Positions 4,886-10,762 of a DNA stretch of 10,762 nt are shown piece after piece; position 1 is the stretch's first letter, and each line of letters starts with the position of its first letter. The stretch covers positions 1 to 10,762 of the forward strand of contig JACCSL010000285.1 of NCBI GenBank assembly GCA_013812995.1. The letters are read 5' to 3'. Under the pieces are notes generated by a model. The model made no database searches and had not been told where the DNA came from. It saw only the letters and a list, made by a program, of their open reading frames with translations. Source of the stretch: Ardenticatenales bacterium. GTDB lineage: Bacteria; Chloroflexota; Anaerolineae; Ardenticatenales; Ardenticatenaceae. The position numbers and the translations under genes are program-made.

Positions 4886-4926
4886 AGAAAAGCGGAGGCG
4901 GGGCAGATCCCTGGCTCCGCTTTTCT
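4886..4926 (+). terminator. Attenuator / partial terminator hairpin between rpmH and rnpA
   Basis: AGAAAAGCGGAG (4886-4897) pairs perfectly with CTCCGCTTTTCT (4915-4926), 12 bp, with GGG/CCC (about 4901-4911) pairing possible inside the 17-nt loop. It is followed by a T-rich stretch (CTGATTTCCCC) rather than a clean T-tract. It could reduce read-through so that L34 is made in excess over RnpA, or act as a processing or stability hairpin. The rnpA GTG lies 11 nt beyond its base. Confidence 0.55.
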
Positions 4927-4937
4927 CTGATTTCCCC

Positions 4938-5291
4938 GTGCATCGCGATCTTCGACTCCGCAAGAACAGTGATTTTCAGCGCGTTCGCCAGGCGGGCAAA
5001 AGCGTGGCAAACCAGTTGCTTGTTCTGGTTCACGCGGCTAATGCTGAGGGCCAAAGTCGCTTTGGCTTTGCTGTCGGGAAAAAGTTGGGCGGCGCGGTAG
5101 AACGCAATAAAATTAAACGACGGCTACGAGAGCAGGTGCGGCTCCACCTTCGCGCCAACCGCTTGCGAGGCGGGGTGGATGTGATCATCATTGCGCGCCC
5201 TGGCGCACGCGGTACTGATCACAACGCATTAACTCGGGCGTTGGATGATCTCATTCGACGAGCAGGGCTATGGCAGGGGGAGAAGGGCTGA
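4938..5291 (+). CDS. rnpA: Ribonuclease P protein component
   Basis: 117 residues. RnpA binds the catalytic RNase P RNA and aids 5' maturation of pre-tRNA. The N-terminus [18 protein letters not shown] is the usual start region, with the F and basic residues of the central cleft. The RNR signature appears as [10 protein letters not shown], preceded by [13 protein letters not shown]. The start is GTG 4938; no ATG fits, and no Shine-Dalgarno is visible because the space is taken by the hairpin at 4886-4926, so translation may be weak or linked to that structure. The TGA overlaps the yidD ATG by one base. Confidence 0.96.
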   Translation: MHRDLRLRKNSDFQRVRQAGKSVANQLLVLVHAANAEGQSRFGFAVGKKLGGAVERNKIKRRLREQVRLHLRANRLRGGVDVIIIARPGARGTDHNALTRALDDLIRRAGLWQGEKG

Positions 5292-5500
5292 TGCAACCGC
5301 TACTGATTGCCTTGATTCGCTTCTACCAGCGACGCATCTCGCCCCTGACCGGACCGAGTTGTCGATTTCATCCCACCTGCTCTCATTATACCCTGGAAGC
5401 CATTCAAAAATATGGGGCGCTCAAAGGGAGCTGGCTTGGCGCTCGACGTATTCTGCGGTGTCATCCGTTCCATCCGGGCGGCTATGATCCCGTACCGTGA
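5291..5500 (+). CDS. yidD: Membrane protein insertion efficiency factor YidD
   Basis: 69 residues from ATG 5291, chosen because it gives the family start ([19 protein letters not shown]), overlaps the rnpA stop (TGATG) and has GGGGGAG 8 nt upstream; an in-frame ATG at 5270 would only add a few residues. Family marks: [20 protein letters not shown] with two cysteines, a central [17 protein letters not shown], and the closing [12 protein letters not shown]. YidD is a small membrane-associated protein that assists Sec/YidC-dependent insertion. Its place between rnpA and yidC is conserved across bacteria. Confidence 0.95.
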   Translation: MQPLLIALIRFYQRRISPLTGPSCRFHPTCSHYTLEAIQKYGALKGSWLGARRILRCHPFHPGGYDPVP

Positions 5501-5539
5501 CGGTGATGGAAGAATCCGCACCGAGGAGGACAAGTAGGT

Positions 5540-6433
5540 ATGTGGGACTGGTTTGTTGGACTGATAGTAGACGCCCTGGAGCTATTTCATGGCAGTTTGG
5601 GTGACAACTGGGGGCTGGCGATCATCCTCTTCACGGTTGCCATCAAGGTGGTCACATGGCCGCTCACCTCAAAGCAGATCAAATCATCGAAGATCATGCA
5701 AGAGATGCAGCCCAAAATGAAGGCCATTCAGGAGAAATTCAAGGACGATAAAGAAGCTCAGTCGCGGGAGATGATGAAGCTCTACCAGGAGGCTGGTACC
5801 AACCCTGTGATGGGCTGCCTCCCCATGCTGATTCAGTTCCCAGTCTGGATTGGCCTGTATCAGGCCATCTTGAAGCTGGCCGCTGATAAGCAGTTGGATG
5901 GAGGGTTTCTGTTCCTTCCGAGCCTCGCCTTCCCCAATAATGATCTGAGTTGGCTTACCGATTTCGCCAGCTACGGTCAAAATTGGGTCTATTTCATCTT
6001 ACCTATCCTAACCGTGCTCACACAGGTGGCTATCAGTCGCTTTATGACACCGCCTACCACAAGCAACCAGAACAGCGATGATCCCTCTGTCATGATGATG
6101 AAGCAGATGACAACGATCATGCCGCTGATGTTCGGTGTGTTTGCGCTGCAATTTCCAGCGGGGTTGGCGCTGTACTGGGTGACCAACAATATCCTGACCG
6201 GCGTCCAGTATGCCGTGGTCAATCGCCAGGGAACCCCATCGGGCGGTGATGATTCCCCTTTTAACGGGCAGGTCATTGAACACCCGGTTGCCCCATCCCG
6301 ACCCAAACAGCGGGCTGTTCCCCTGATTGAGGCAGCGGGTCAGACGGTGATGGAAACACCTGTGGAGAGCACTGATTATTCAAAGGAACCAAGCAAAGAT
6401 GGGAAGTCACGGCGCAAGCGGAAAAAGCGTTGA
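5540..6433 (+). CDS. yidC: Membrane protein insertase YidC/Oxa1, short form
   Basis: 297 residues. Inserts and folds inner-membrane proteins, alone or with SecYEG. The protein starts near the first conserved helix (residues 24-43) without the large periplasmic domain of Proteobacterial YidC, as in Gram-positive and Chloroflexota forms. K36 in the first helix (ILFTVAIKVVTWPLT) takes the place usually held by the conserved groove arginine. The cytoplasmic coiled-coil hairpin follows (about 45-85, KIMQEMQPKMKAIQEKF), then GCLPMLIQFPVWIGLY, two further helices, and FALQFPAGLALYWVTNN. The C-tail is polar and ends in KSRRKRKKR, a basic tail that in related proteins contacts ribosomes. GAGGAGG lies 10 nt upstream. 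The last 35 nt overlap jag. Confidence 0.96.
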   Translation: MWDWFVGLIVDALELFHGSLGDNWGLAIILFTVAIKVVTWPLTSKQIKSSKIMQEMQPKMKAIQEKFKDDKEAQSREMMKLYQEAGTNPVMGCLPMLIQFPVWIGLYQAILKLAADKQLDGGFLFLPSLAFPNNDLSWLTDFASYGQNWVYFILPILTVLTQVAISRFMTPPTTSNQNSDDPSVMMMKQMTTIMPLMFGVFALQFPAGLALYWVTNNILTGVQYAVVNRQGTPSGGDDSPFNGQVIEHPVAPSRPKQRAVPLIEAAGQTVMETPVESTDYSKEPSKDGKSRRKRKKR

Positions 6434-7250
6434 GGCCAGCGGCCGCACGGTCGATCAGGCTATAGAGACGGCATTGACCCGCCTGGGTCGTCGTCTGGAA
6501 GAGGTAGACGTACAGGTACTTAGAGAGGCCAGTAAGGGGGTTCTGGGCTTTGGGGCCCACGATGCCATCGTGCGCGTGATGGAGCGGCTTCCCGTCGAGG
6601 TTGTTCAGGAAGAGCGGCAGGAGGAAGGGCGGCCACCGGAGATCATTGCCAGCCCTCCACCCCCACCAGTGATAGAGGTAGCGGTAGTTCCCGAGGTGAT
6701 CCCGTCTTCCCCTGCCAAACGTGCGCCAGCGCCGCCTCGCGATGAGGACGATGAGCGCTATAGTCATGGCAAGGCAAGCCGTGATGAGTTGATGAACGTC
6801 AGCCGGGAAGTGCTGCTGGATATCCTCCAGCGTATGAACATTCTGGCAGACGTGCTTGCCACCTGGTCCGAGCCGGAGGACAATCAGGAAGAGGCCGCCC
6901 TCGTGCTCGACATCGTTGGGGACGACCTCGGGCTGCTCATCGGGCGGCGCGGGGAGACCCTGCGCGACCTACAGTACATCCTGCGCTTGATCGTGGGGCA
7001 CCGTATCCAGGGCTGGGCCAATCTCGTCGTGGATGTGGAAGGGTACAAGCAGCGGCGCGAGCGCGCCCTGCGCCAACTGGCGCAACGGATGGCCGAGCGC
7101 GTCATCGACACGGGCCGTCCCGTTCATATGGAGCCGATGAACCCCTACGAGCGGCGTATCGTCCACCTCGAACTGCGCAAGCTCGGCGAGGTTACCACTA
7201 AGAGCACGGGCGAGGGGGAGCATCGTCGGGTTGGAATCTTCCCTGCCTGA
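6399..7250 (+). CDS. jag: Jag / KhpB-type RNA-binding protein (Jag_N-KH-R3H)
   Basis: 283 residues. Jag_N domain at about 10-58 (VEASGRTVDQAIETAL, then KGVLGFGAHDAIVRV). A proline- and acid-rich linker follows (about 65-125). The KH domain holds G178-LLIGRRGETL-188, the GxxG loop. The C-terminal R3H domain has R252-x-x-x-H256 and ends KSTGEGEHRRVGIFP. Jag/KhpB proteins bind RNA, often with KhpA, and affect cell elongation and division in Gram-positives; the gene almost always follows yidC. The start at ATG 6399 lies inside yidC in another frame (35-nt overlap) with AAAGGA about 11 nt upstream, indicating translational coupling. Confidence 0.94.
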   Translation: MGSHGASGKSVEASGRTVDQAIETALTRLGRRLEEVDVQVLREASKGVLGFGAHDAIVRVMERLPVEVVQEERQEEGRPPEIIASPPPPPVIEVAVVPEVIPSSPAKRAPAPPRDEDDERYSHGKASRDELMNVSREVLLDILQRMNILADVLATWSEPEDNQEEAALVLDIVGDDLGLLIGRRGETLRDLQYILRLIVGHRIQGWANLVVDVEGYKQRRERALRQLAQRMAERVIDTGRPVHMEPMNPYERRIVHLELRKLGEVTTKSTGEGEHRRVGIFPA

Positions 7251-7273
7251 TTTGTCCTTGAGGAGAATTGCAG

Positions 7274-7744
7274 ATGAAAACCGAGAATATCACATTGTTT
7301 TTTTCGCTTCTGGCCCTGGGTTGGGGCTTCTGGAACCATCGCCGCGCCAGCCAGACGCAGGAGCGGCTGGAGAATGTGCGAAATTCCCATTTCCGGCTCG
7401 CCGATCAGATGCGGGAGCAGGTGGGCAAGCTGGAGGACGAGGTGCGCTCGCTCCACCAGCAGCTTCGCACGGCCAAGGGCGGCGCAACGCTCTTCCACGC
7501 CGAGATGACTATAGCCGAGGCGATGACTGTGGAGCCGCGTGCCACTGAGGTGCTGGGAGCCTTCCACATTGGCGGCTGTTCCAGCTGCGCGGTGAGCCCG
7601 GAGGATACGCTCCGCCAGGCCGCCGAGGCGAATGAGCAGAACATCCAGCAGGTGCTGGAGGCGCTCAACAAGCTCGCGGGCAGCGAGGCCGCCGATGTTC
7701 AGTCGATGTTGGAGCGCCGACCCAACGTGCAGATTTCGCTCTAA
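7274..7744 (+). CDS. Membrane-anchored coiled-coil protein with DUF1858-like CxxC domain
   Basis: 156 residues. ATG 7274 is preferred over TTG 7268 because AGGAG (7261-7265) is 8 nt upstream of it and only 2 nt from TTG. One N-terminal hydrophobic helix (about 6-20, ITLFFSLLALGWGFW) is followed by a charged heptad-like helix (about 25-66), then a C-terminal domain (about 72-135). That domain has the DUF1858/ScdA_N-like order: MTIAEAMTVEPRATEVLGAF, GGCSSC (C102, C105), EDTL, and a helix. DUF1858 domains are usually stand-alone small proteins or part of redox and hybrid-cluster contexts; a membrane anchor plus coiled coil is unusual. Function unknown; the cysteines suggest redox or metal chemistry. 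It is the last gene before a strong terminator. Confidence 0.75.
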   Translation: MKTENITLFFSLLALGWGFWNHRRASQTQERLENVRNSHFRLADQMREQVGKLEDEVRSLHQQLRTAKGGATLFHAEMTIAEAMTVEPRATEVLGAFHIGGCSSCAVSPEDTLRQAAEANEQNIQQVLEALNKLAGSEAADVQSMLERRPNVQISL

Positions 7745-7764
7745 TTTTAAAGAAGCCGATAGAG

Positions 7765-7798
7765 AAGCCAGGGGACCATCCCCTGGCTTTTTCTTTTT
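7765..7798 (+). terminator. Rho-independent terminator
   Basis: AAGCCAGGGGA (7765-7775) pairs perfectly over 11 bp with TCCCCTGGCTT (7779-7789) across a 3-nt CCA loop and runs into TTTTTCTTTTT. This is the clear 3' end of the rpmH-to-DUF1858 transcription unit. Confidence 0.92.
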
Positions 7799-7821
7799 GG
7801 CTAGCTGTGCCCCCGTGAGAC

Positions 7822-7830
7822 TGCTATAAT
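7822..7830 (+). promoter_or_regulatory. Extended -10 promoter for lpdA
   Basis: TGC-TATAAT (TATAAT at 7825-7830) is a consensus extended -10 element 46 nt before the lpdA ATG; no convincing -35 lies 16-18 nt upstream. Between it and the gene, TCTCGAT occurs twice in tandem (about 7842-7855), which might be an operator half-site pair. AAGGAG at 7865-7870 is the lpdA ribosome binding site. Confidence 0.65.
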
Positions 7831-7875
7831 GCGCCCTATTGTCTCGATTCTCGATAGCACTAGCAAGGAGCAGGC

Positions 7876-9282
7876 ATGGCAGAGGAGTTCGATGTGATTG
7901 TCCTTGGGGGCGGGCCGGGCGGCTATGTGGCTGCGATTCGGGCGGCGCAGTTGGGGTTGAAGAGCGCCTGCGTGGAAGCCGAGAATCTTGGGGGCGTCTG
8001 CCTGAACTGGGGCTGTATTCCCAGCAAGGCGCTGCTGGCAAACGCCCAGCTTGTCTTCAATATCCGCAACCATGCGCGCGATTTCGGGCTCAAGTTCGAG
8101 AAGTTCGAGGCCGACTATGCGGTAGCGGTCAAGCGGAGTCGGACGATTGTGCGGCGGCTGGTCGGTGGTGTGGGCGGGCTCTTCAAGAAATATGGTGTCA
8201 CGCACATCAAAGGATATGGAACACTCACCAGCGCCACCACCGTCGAGGTAGAGGGTATGACCTACCAAGCGAAAAATATCATCATTGCGACGGGCGCAAC
8301 CTGGAATCGCCTGCAAGATGTTCGTGCGGAGGGCGAGCTGGATGGGGAGCGCATTGTTTCCTACCGCGATGGCATCGTGCAGGAGGACACGCCCGGCACA
8401 GTCATTGTCATCGGCGGCGGGGCCATCGGCGTGGAGTTCTCCTACATCTACAATTCCTACGGCGCGGACGTGACCATTGTGGAGTATCTACCTACTCTTC
8501 TCCCCCTCGAAGATGCGGAGGTTTCCGCCGAGCTTGCCAAGCAGTACAAGCGGCAGGGCATCAACCTGCGTACCGGGACAGCGGTCAAGAAGGTCGAGCG
8601 ACGGGGCGACAAGGTGCACGTCGTGGTGGCACCTGCACAGGGCGGAGAGAGCGAAACCCTGGAGGCGGACCGTGTGCTCGTCGCGATTGGTTTCCGCCCC
8701 AACTCCGGGAACATCGGCCTGGACAAGGTTGGCGTCCAGATGACACCGCGTGGTCATATCATGATCAACGACCAGATGCGAACCAACGTGCCAGGCATCT
8801 ACGCCATCGGCGACGTGTCCAACAATGGGTTGGCGCTGGCCCACGTCGCGAGCCACCAGGGCGTGGCGGCGGCAGAGGCGATTGCCGGGCACGAGCACGC
8901 GCCGCTAGACTACAAGATGATGCCTCGCGCTACCTACTGCAACCCGCAGGTCGCCTCAATGGGCTACACGGAAGAAGAGCTAAAAGCGCAGGGAGTTCCC
9001 TACAATGTGGGTCGCTTCCCGCTAAGTGCCAATGGCAAGGCGATGGGGCTGAACGAGGCGGTTGGCTTCGTGAAGATCCTGGCCCATGCCAAGTATGGAG
9101 AGATTCTGGGGGCGCATCTGATTGGCCCCGAGGTCACGGAGATGATCTCGGAGTTTACCGTGGCGCGCGAGCTGGAATCTACCCCGACGGAGATGTTCCG
9201 CGCGGTTCACCCTCACCCCACGATCTCCGAGGCGATTGCCGAGGCAGCGATGGATGTCGAGGGGCAAACCATCAATTTCTAA
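7876..9282 (+). CDS. lpdA: Dihydrolipoyl dehydrogenase (E3)
   Basis: 468 residues, usual length. FAD flavoprotein that reoxidises dihydrolipoamide of 2-oxoacid dehydrogenase or glycine cleavage complexes, producing NADH. FAD site GGGPGG (11-16); redox pair in GGVCLNWGC, C42 and C47; NAD-binding VIGGGAIGVEF in the middle; second FAD contact YAIGDV; C-terminal dimer interface with the active-site HPHPTISE (H447 and E452). AAGGAG sits 5 nt before ATG 7876. No E1 or E2 genes are nearby: it is paired only with a peroxiredoxin 12 nt downstream, so it may serve several complexes or feed electrons to peroxide defence. Confidence 0.96.
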   Translation: MAEEFDVIVLGGGPGGYVAAIRAAQLGLKSACVEAENLGGVCLNWGCIPSKALLANAQLVFNIRNHARDFGLKFEKFEADYAVAVKRSRTIVRRLVGGVGGLFKKYGVTHIKGYGTLTSATTVEVEGMTYQAKNIIIATGATWNRLQDVRAEGELDGERIVSYRDGIVQEDTPGTVIVIGGGAIGVEFSYIYNSYGADVTIVEYLPTLLPLEDAEVSAELAKQYKRQGINLRTGTAVKKVERRGDKVHVVVAPAQGGESETLEADRVLVAIGFRPNSGNIGLDKVGVQMTPRGHIMINDQMRTNVPGIYAIGDVSNNGLALAHVASHQGVAAAEAIAGHEHAPLDYKMMPRATYCNPQVASMGYTEEELKAQGVPYNVGRFPLSANGKAMGLNEAVGFVKILAHAKYGEILGAHLIGPEVTEMISEFTVARELESTPTEMFRAVHPHPTISEAIAEAAMDVEGQTINF

Positions 9283-9294
9283 CCAGGAGGAGAG

Positions 9295-9765
9295 ATGACT
9301 GTAATCGAGGTAGGGGCCGAGGCACCGGACTTCAAGCTGAAAGATCAAAGCCGAACCGAGCACAAGCTGAGCGACTACCGGGGAAAACCCGTGGTTCTGC
9401 TCTTTTACCCGTTGGATTTTAGCTCGGTGTGCTCCGAGGAGATGAGCTGCGTTCAGGATAACCTAACACGTTTTAGCCAGTTGGACGCGCAGGTGTTCGG
9501 CGTAAGCGTGGACAGCCACCACTCCCACCGCGTCTTCGCCGAGCAGCGGGGCATCAGCTATCCCCTGCTGGCAGACTTCCACCCGAAGGGCGAGGTCAGC
9601 CGCGCCTATGGGCTCTACATGGAGGAGTGGGGCTATAGCTCGCGGGGCTACGTCGTGATTGGCCCGGATGGTAAGGTTGCCGCGGCGAAAGAAACCGGGC
9701 CTGCCACCATCCCCGACATGGACGAGGTTGCGGCGGCGGTGGCGCAGGCCCAGGGTAGCGCCTAA
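9295..9765 (+). CDS. Peroxiredoxin, AhpE/Bcp-like
   Basis: 156 residues, thioredoxin fold. Reduces hydrogen peroxide and organic peroxides. The peroxidatic motif is PLDFSSVCSEE with C46; the usual PxxxTxxC threonine is replaced by S43. A second cysteine, C52, lies six residues later in the same helix; a typical 2-Cys C-terminal resolving cysteine is absent, so it is 1-Cys or atypical 2-Cys. VGAEAPDFKLKD at the start and SSRGYVVIGPDGKV near the end are family features. AGGAGG lies 4 nt upstream, with a 12-nt gap after lpdA: one operon. Its stop overlaps the stop of the convergent DUF420 gene. Confidence 0.93.
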   Translation: MTVIEVGAEAPDFKLKDQSRTEHKLSDYRGKPVVLLFYPLDFSSVCSEEMSCVQDNLTRFSQLDAQVFGVSVDSHHSHRVFAEQRGISYPLLADFHPKGEVSRAYGLYMEEWGYSSRGYVVIGPDGKVAAAKETGPATIPDMDEVAAAVAQAQGSA

Positions 9766-10187
9766 AACGTCGCTTTATACAGGAGATAGTAAATTAGCCA
9801 GCCACTTGCCGCCACATAGAGCCATATCGGCAGGGTCACCCGGCCGACGGTTCGATGGGTACTAAAATCCCGCTTCTTCAAAGCCAGATAGATAAGATAG
9901 AGTGCAAGCGGTCCCACGGCGATGGCAAGGATGATGTGGGGAACGAGGTTGGCAAGGTAGAAAATCTTCCAACCCCCTTCTCCCTCAAATGGCTTGGAGC
10001 CAAACATCGCCCAGCGGGTCACATAGGCAACGAGAAAGAGTCCAGCAAAGGTAGTGGCCGCCAGCATCGTGTTCTGATGAAGCTGGCGGTTTTTGCGCCA
10101 GCGAATAAAGTACCAGCCGAGCAGCAGGCTCAGGCCGCTCAGTACGATAAAGGCGGTACTCATAGAGGTGAGCGTCTCAAGTGTCAT
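9762..10187 (-). CDS. DUF420 membrane protein (CtaM/YozB-like)
   Basis: 141 residues, four hydrophobic helices. The DUF420 pattern is visible: a helix ending in RWRKNRQLH (H37), then LFLVAYVTRW, PFEGEGG, a helix with LANLVPHIILA (H84), a loop with STHRTVGR (H111), and a last helix with IWLYVAASGW. The spaced histidines suggest metal or haem contact. DUF420 includes CtaM, needed for maturation of aa3-type terminal oxidase in Staphylococcus, so a role in respiratory oxidase assembly is plausible; no oxidase gene is in view. Its ATG overlaps the upstream gene's TGA (ATGA), so it is translationally coupled. Last gene of the minus-strand operon. Confidence 0.85.
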   Translation of the reverse strand: MTLETLTSMSTAFIVLSGLSLLLGWYFIRWRKNRQLHQNTMLAATTFAGLFLVAYVTRWAMFGSKPFEGEGGWKIFYLANLVPHIILAIAVGPLALYLIYLALKKRDFSTHRTVGRVTLPIWLYVAASGWLIYYLLYKATF

Positions 10188-10489
10188 AGGATCTCGTGTT
10201 TATCCTTGGTGGTATCGGGTAAATTGGAAAGCTCAGCTTCCTGAACTAGCAGCCCGGTGCGGTGCAGTAGAAGGAGCAGCCCCCCACTGACCAGCGTTGC
10301 GCCCACCAGCGCCCCAGTGAAAATCGCGGAATCGCGCAGGTAGACATTGCCCGCCCAGGCTCCCGCCGTCCCCGCTAGCATGACCAGCAGAATGGTGGTC
10401 AGAGAGAAGCGATCATCGGGGAACAGTTGGGAAAGCATGGTCGTCATGATGAAGGAAGCGGCAAGAAAGCCAAGCATAGACCAGAGCAT
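10184..10489 (-). CDS. Small integral membrane protein, function unknown
   Basis: 101 residues from the ATG at 10487-10489, chosen because it overlaps the TAA of the acetyltransferase (TAATG) and has GGAGG 4 nt upstream; a longer frame to 10591 would run through that gene. Three hydrophobic stretches (MLWSMLGFLAASFIMTTML; LTTILLVMLAGTAGAWAG; IFTGALVGATLVSGGLLLLL) and a charged tail ending KDKHEIL. The glycine/alanine-rich helices resemble the GlsB/YeaQ small membrane protein type only loosely; I would not name it. Sandwiched and overlapping with GNAT and DUF420 genes. Confidence 0.75.
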   Translation of the reverse strand: MLWSMLGFLAASFIMTTMLSQLFPDDRFSLTTILLVMLAGTAGAWAGNVYLRDSAIFTGALVGATLVSGGLLLLLHRTGLLVQEAELSNLPDTTKDKHEIL

Positions 10490-10761
10490 TATGCCTCCAG
10501 GGGTTTGATAAGGGTGAGGCGCTCCGTCTCGAATCCAAATGCCTCGTAGAGTGATCTGGCGCGTTCGTTCTGCCAGGCAACGGTAAGACAAAGCTCGCGG
10601 TCGCCTCGTGCGCGACTGGCTGCCTCCGCCGCCGCCAGCAGCGCGCGGGCGATGCCCTGGCCGCGCAGCGCGGGCTCCACGAAAAGATCATAGAGATAGC
10701 CGCGCCGCCGCCCCGTGTACGCATCGCGGGCCTCGCCCAGCCATACCTGGCCGACATTGCT
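10489..10761 (-). CDS. GNAT family N-acetyltransferase, 5' end outside window
   Basis: The open frame runs off the window edge; 90 residues are visible. YLYDLFVEPALRGQGIARALL is the GNAT beta4 strand plus the R/Q-x-x-G-x-G/A acetyl-CoA pyrophosphate loop (here RGQGIA). Later WQNERARSLYEAFGFE is the typical motif B (N-x-x-A-x-x-x-Y-x-x-x-GF). It transfers an acetyl group from acetyl-CoA to an amine; substrate unknown. The GTG at 10678-10680 is internal (within LFVEP) and is not the real start. It heads the visible part of the minus-strand operon. Confidence 0.88.
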   Translation of the reverse strand, partial: SNVGQVWLGEARDAYTGRRRGYLYDLFVEPALRGQGIARALLAAAEAASRARGDRELCLTVAWQNERARSLYEAFGFETERLTLIKPLEA

Positions 10762-10762
10762 A

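Noticed and set aside
7839..9422. 527-codon plus-strand ORF overlapping lpdA
   Set aside because: Arg/Gly/Cys-rich shadow frame of lpdA; the lpdA frame has all family motifs and a good ribosome binding site.
1..10762. CRISPR arrays, tRNA or rRNA genes
   Set aside because: No regularly spaced direct repeats, and no cloverleaf or rRNA motifs seen on either strand.

Overview
The window looks like a stretch of a Chloroflexota chromosome, most like the Ktedonobacteria. This placement rests on the rpmH-rnpA-yidD-yidC-jag order, the short Gram-positive-type YidC, a GT-C/DUF2142-like membrane protein of a kind common in Chloroflexota, a DUF420 protein, and HEARO-like RNA of the kind abundant in Ktedonobacter. 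This is inference from protein flavour; no rRNA is present.

Layout. 1-121: right-hand end of a repeated element abutting the start codon of metG (122-1894, methionyl-tRNA synthetase). 1934-3250: polytopic GT-C-like membrane protein. 3252-3728: Nudix hydrolase whose N-terminal coding region carries an in-frame TGA. 3734-4042: small CxxC protein of unknown function. 4043-4718: a non-coding block with a sigma70-type promoter, a leader stem-loop, and a putative roughly 0.5-kb non-autonomous element. That element holds an RNA resembling the HEARO/omega-RNA of IscB systems and ends exactly before the rpmH start codon. 4719-7250: rpmH, rnpA, yidD, yidC and jag, the ribosome / RNase P / membrane-insertion cluster, tightly packed and partly overlapping. 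7274-7744: membrane-anchored coiled-coil protein with a DUF1858-like domain, closed by a strong intrinsic terminator at 7765-7798. 7825-9765: extended -10 promoter, lpdA and an AhpE/Bcp-type peroxiredoxin as a two-gene operon. 9762-10761 (minus strand): a convergent operon of a GNAT acetyltransferase (cut by the window edge), a small membrane protein and a DUF420 protein, overlapping head to tail.

The most interesting signal is the pair of related sequences directly upstream of two essential translation genes, metG and rpmH. Both share an AAAGGAG motif, a GCCAGG...CCTGGC pairing, a GCGCCGCGCCATTCCTCC core, a CCCACG/CGTGGG-type hairpin and a CCTGGCGCTTACC end, and both stop just before an ATGA that contains the start codon. 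The rpmH copy also carries the HEARO-like RNA but no nuclease gene. I read these as standalone omega-RNA elements whose insertion motif lies in start codons. They displace the native ribosome binding site and may supply a substitute. The HEARO assignment is from recalled family features and has not been computed.
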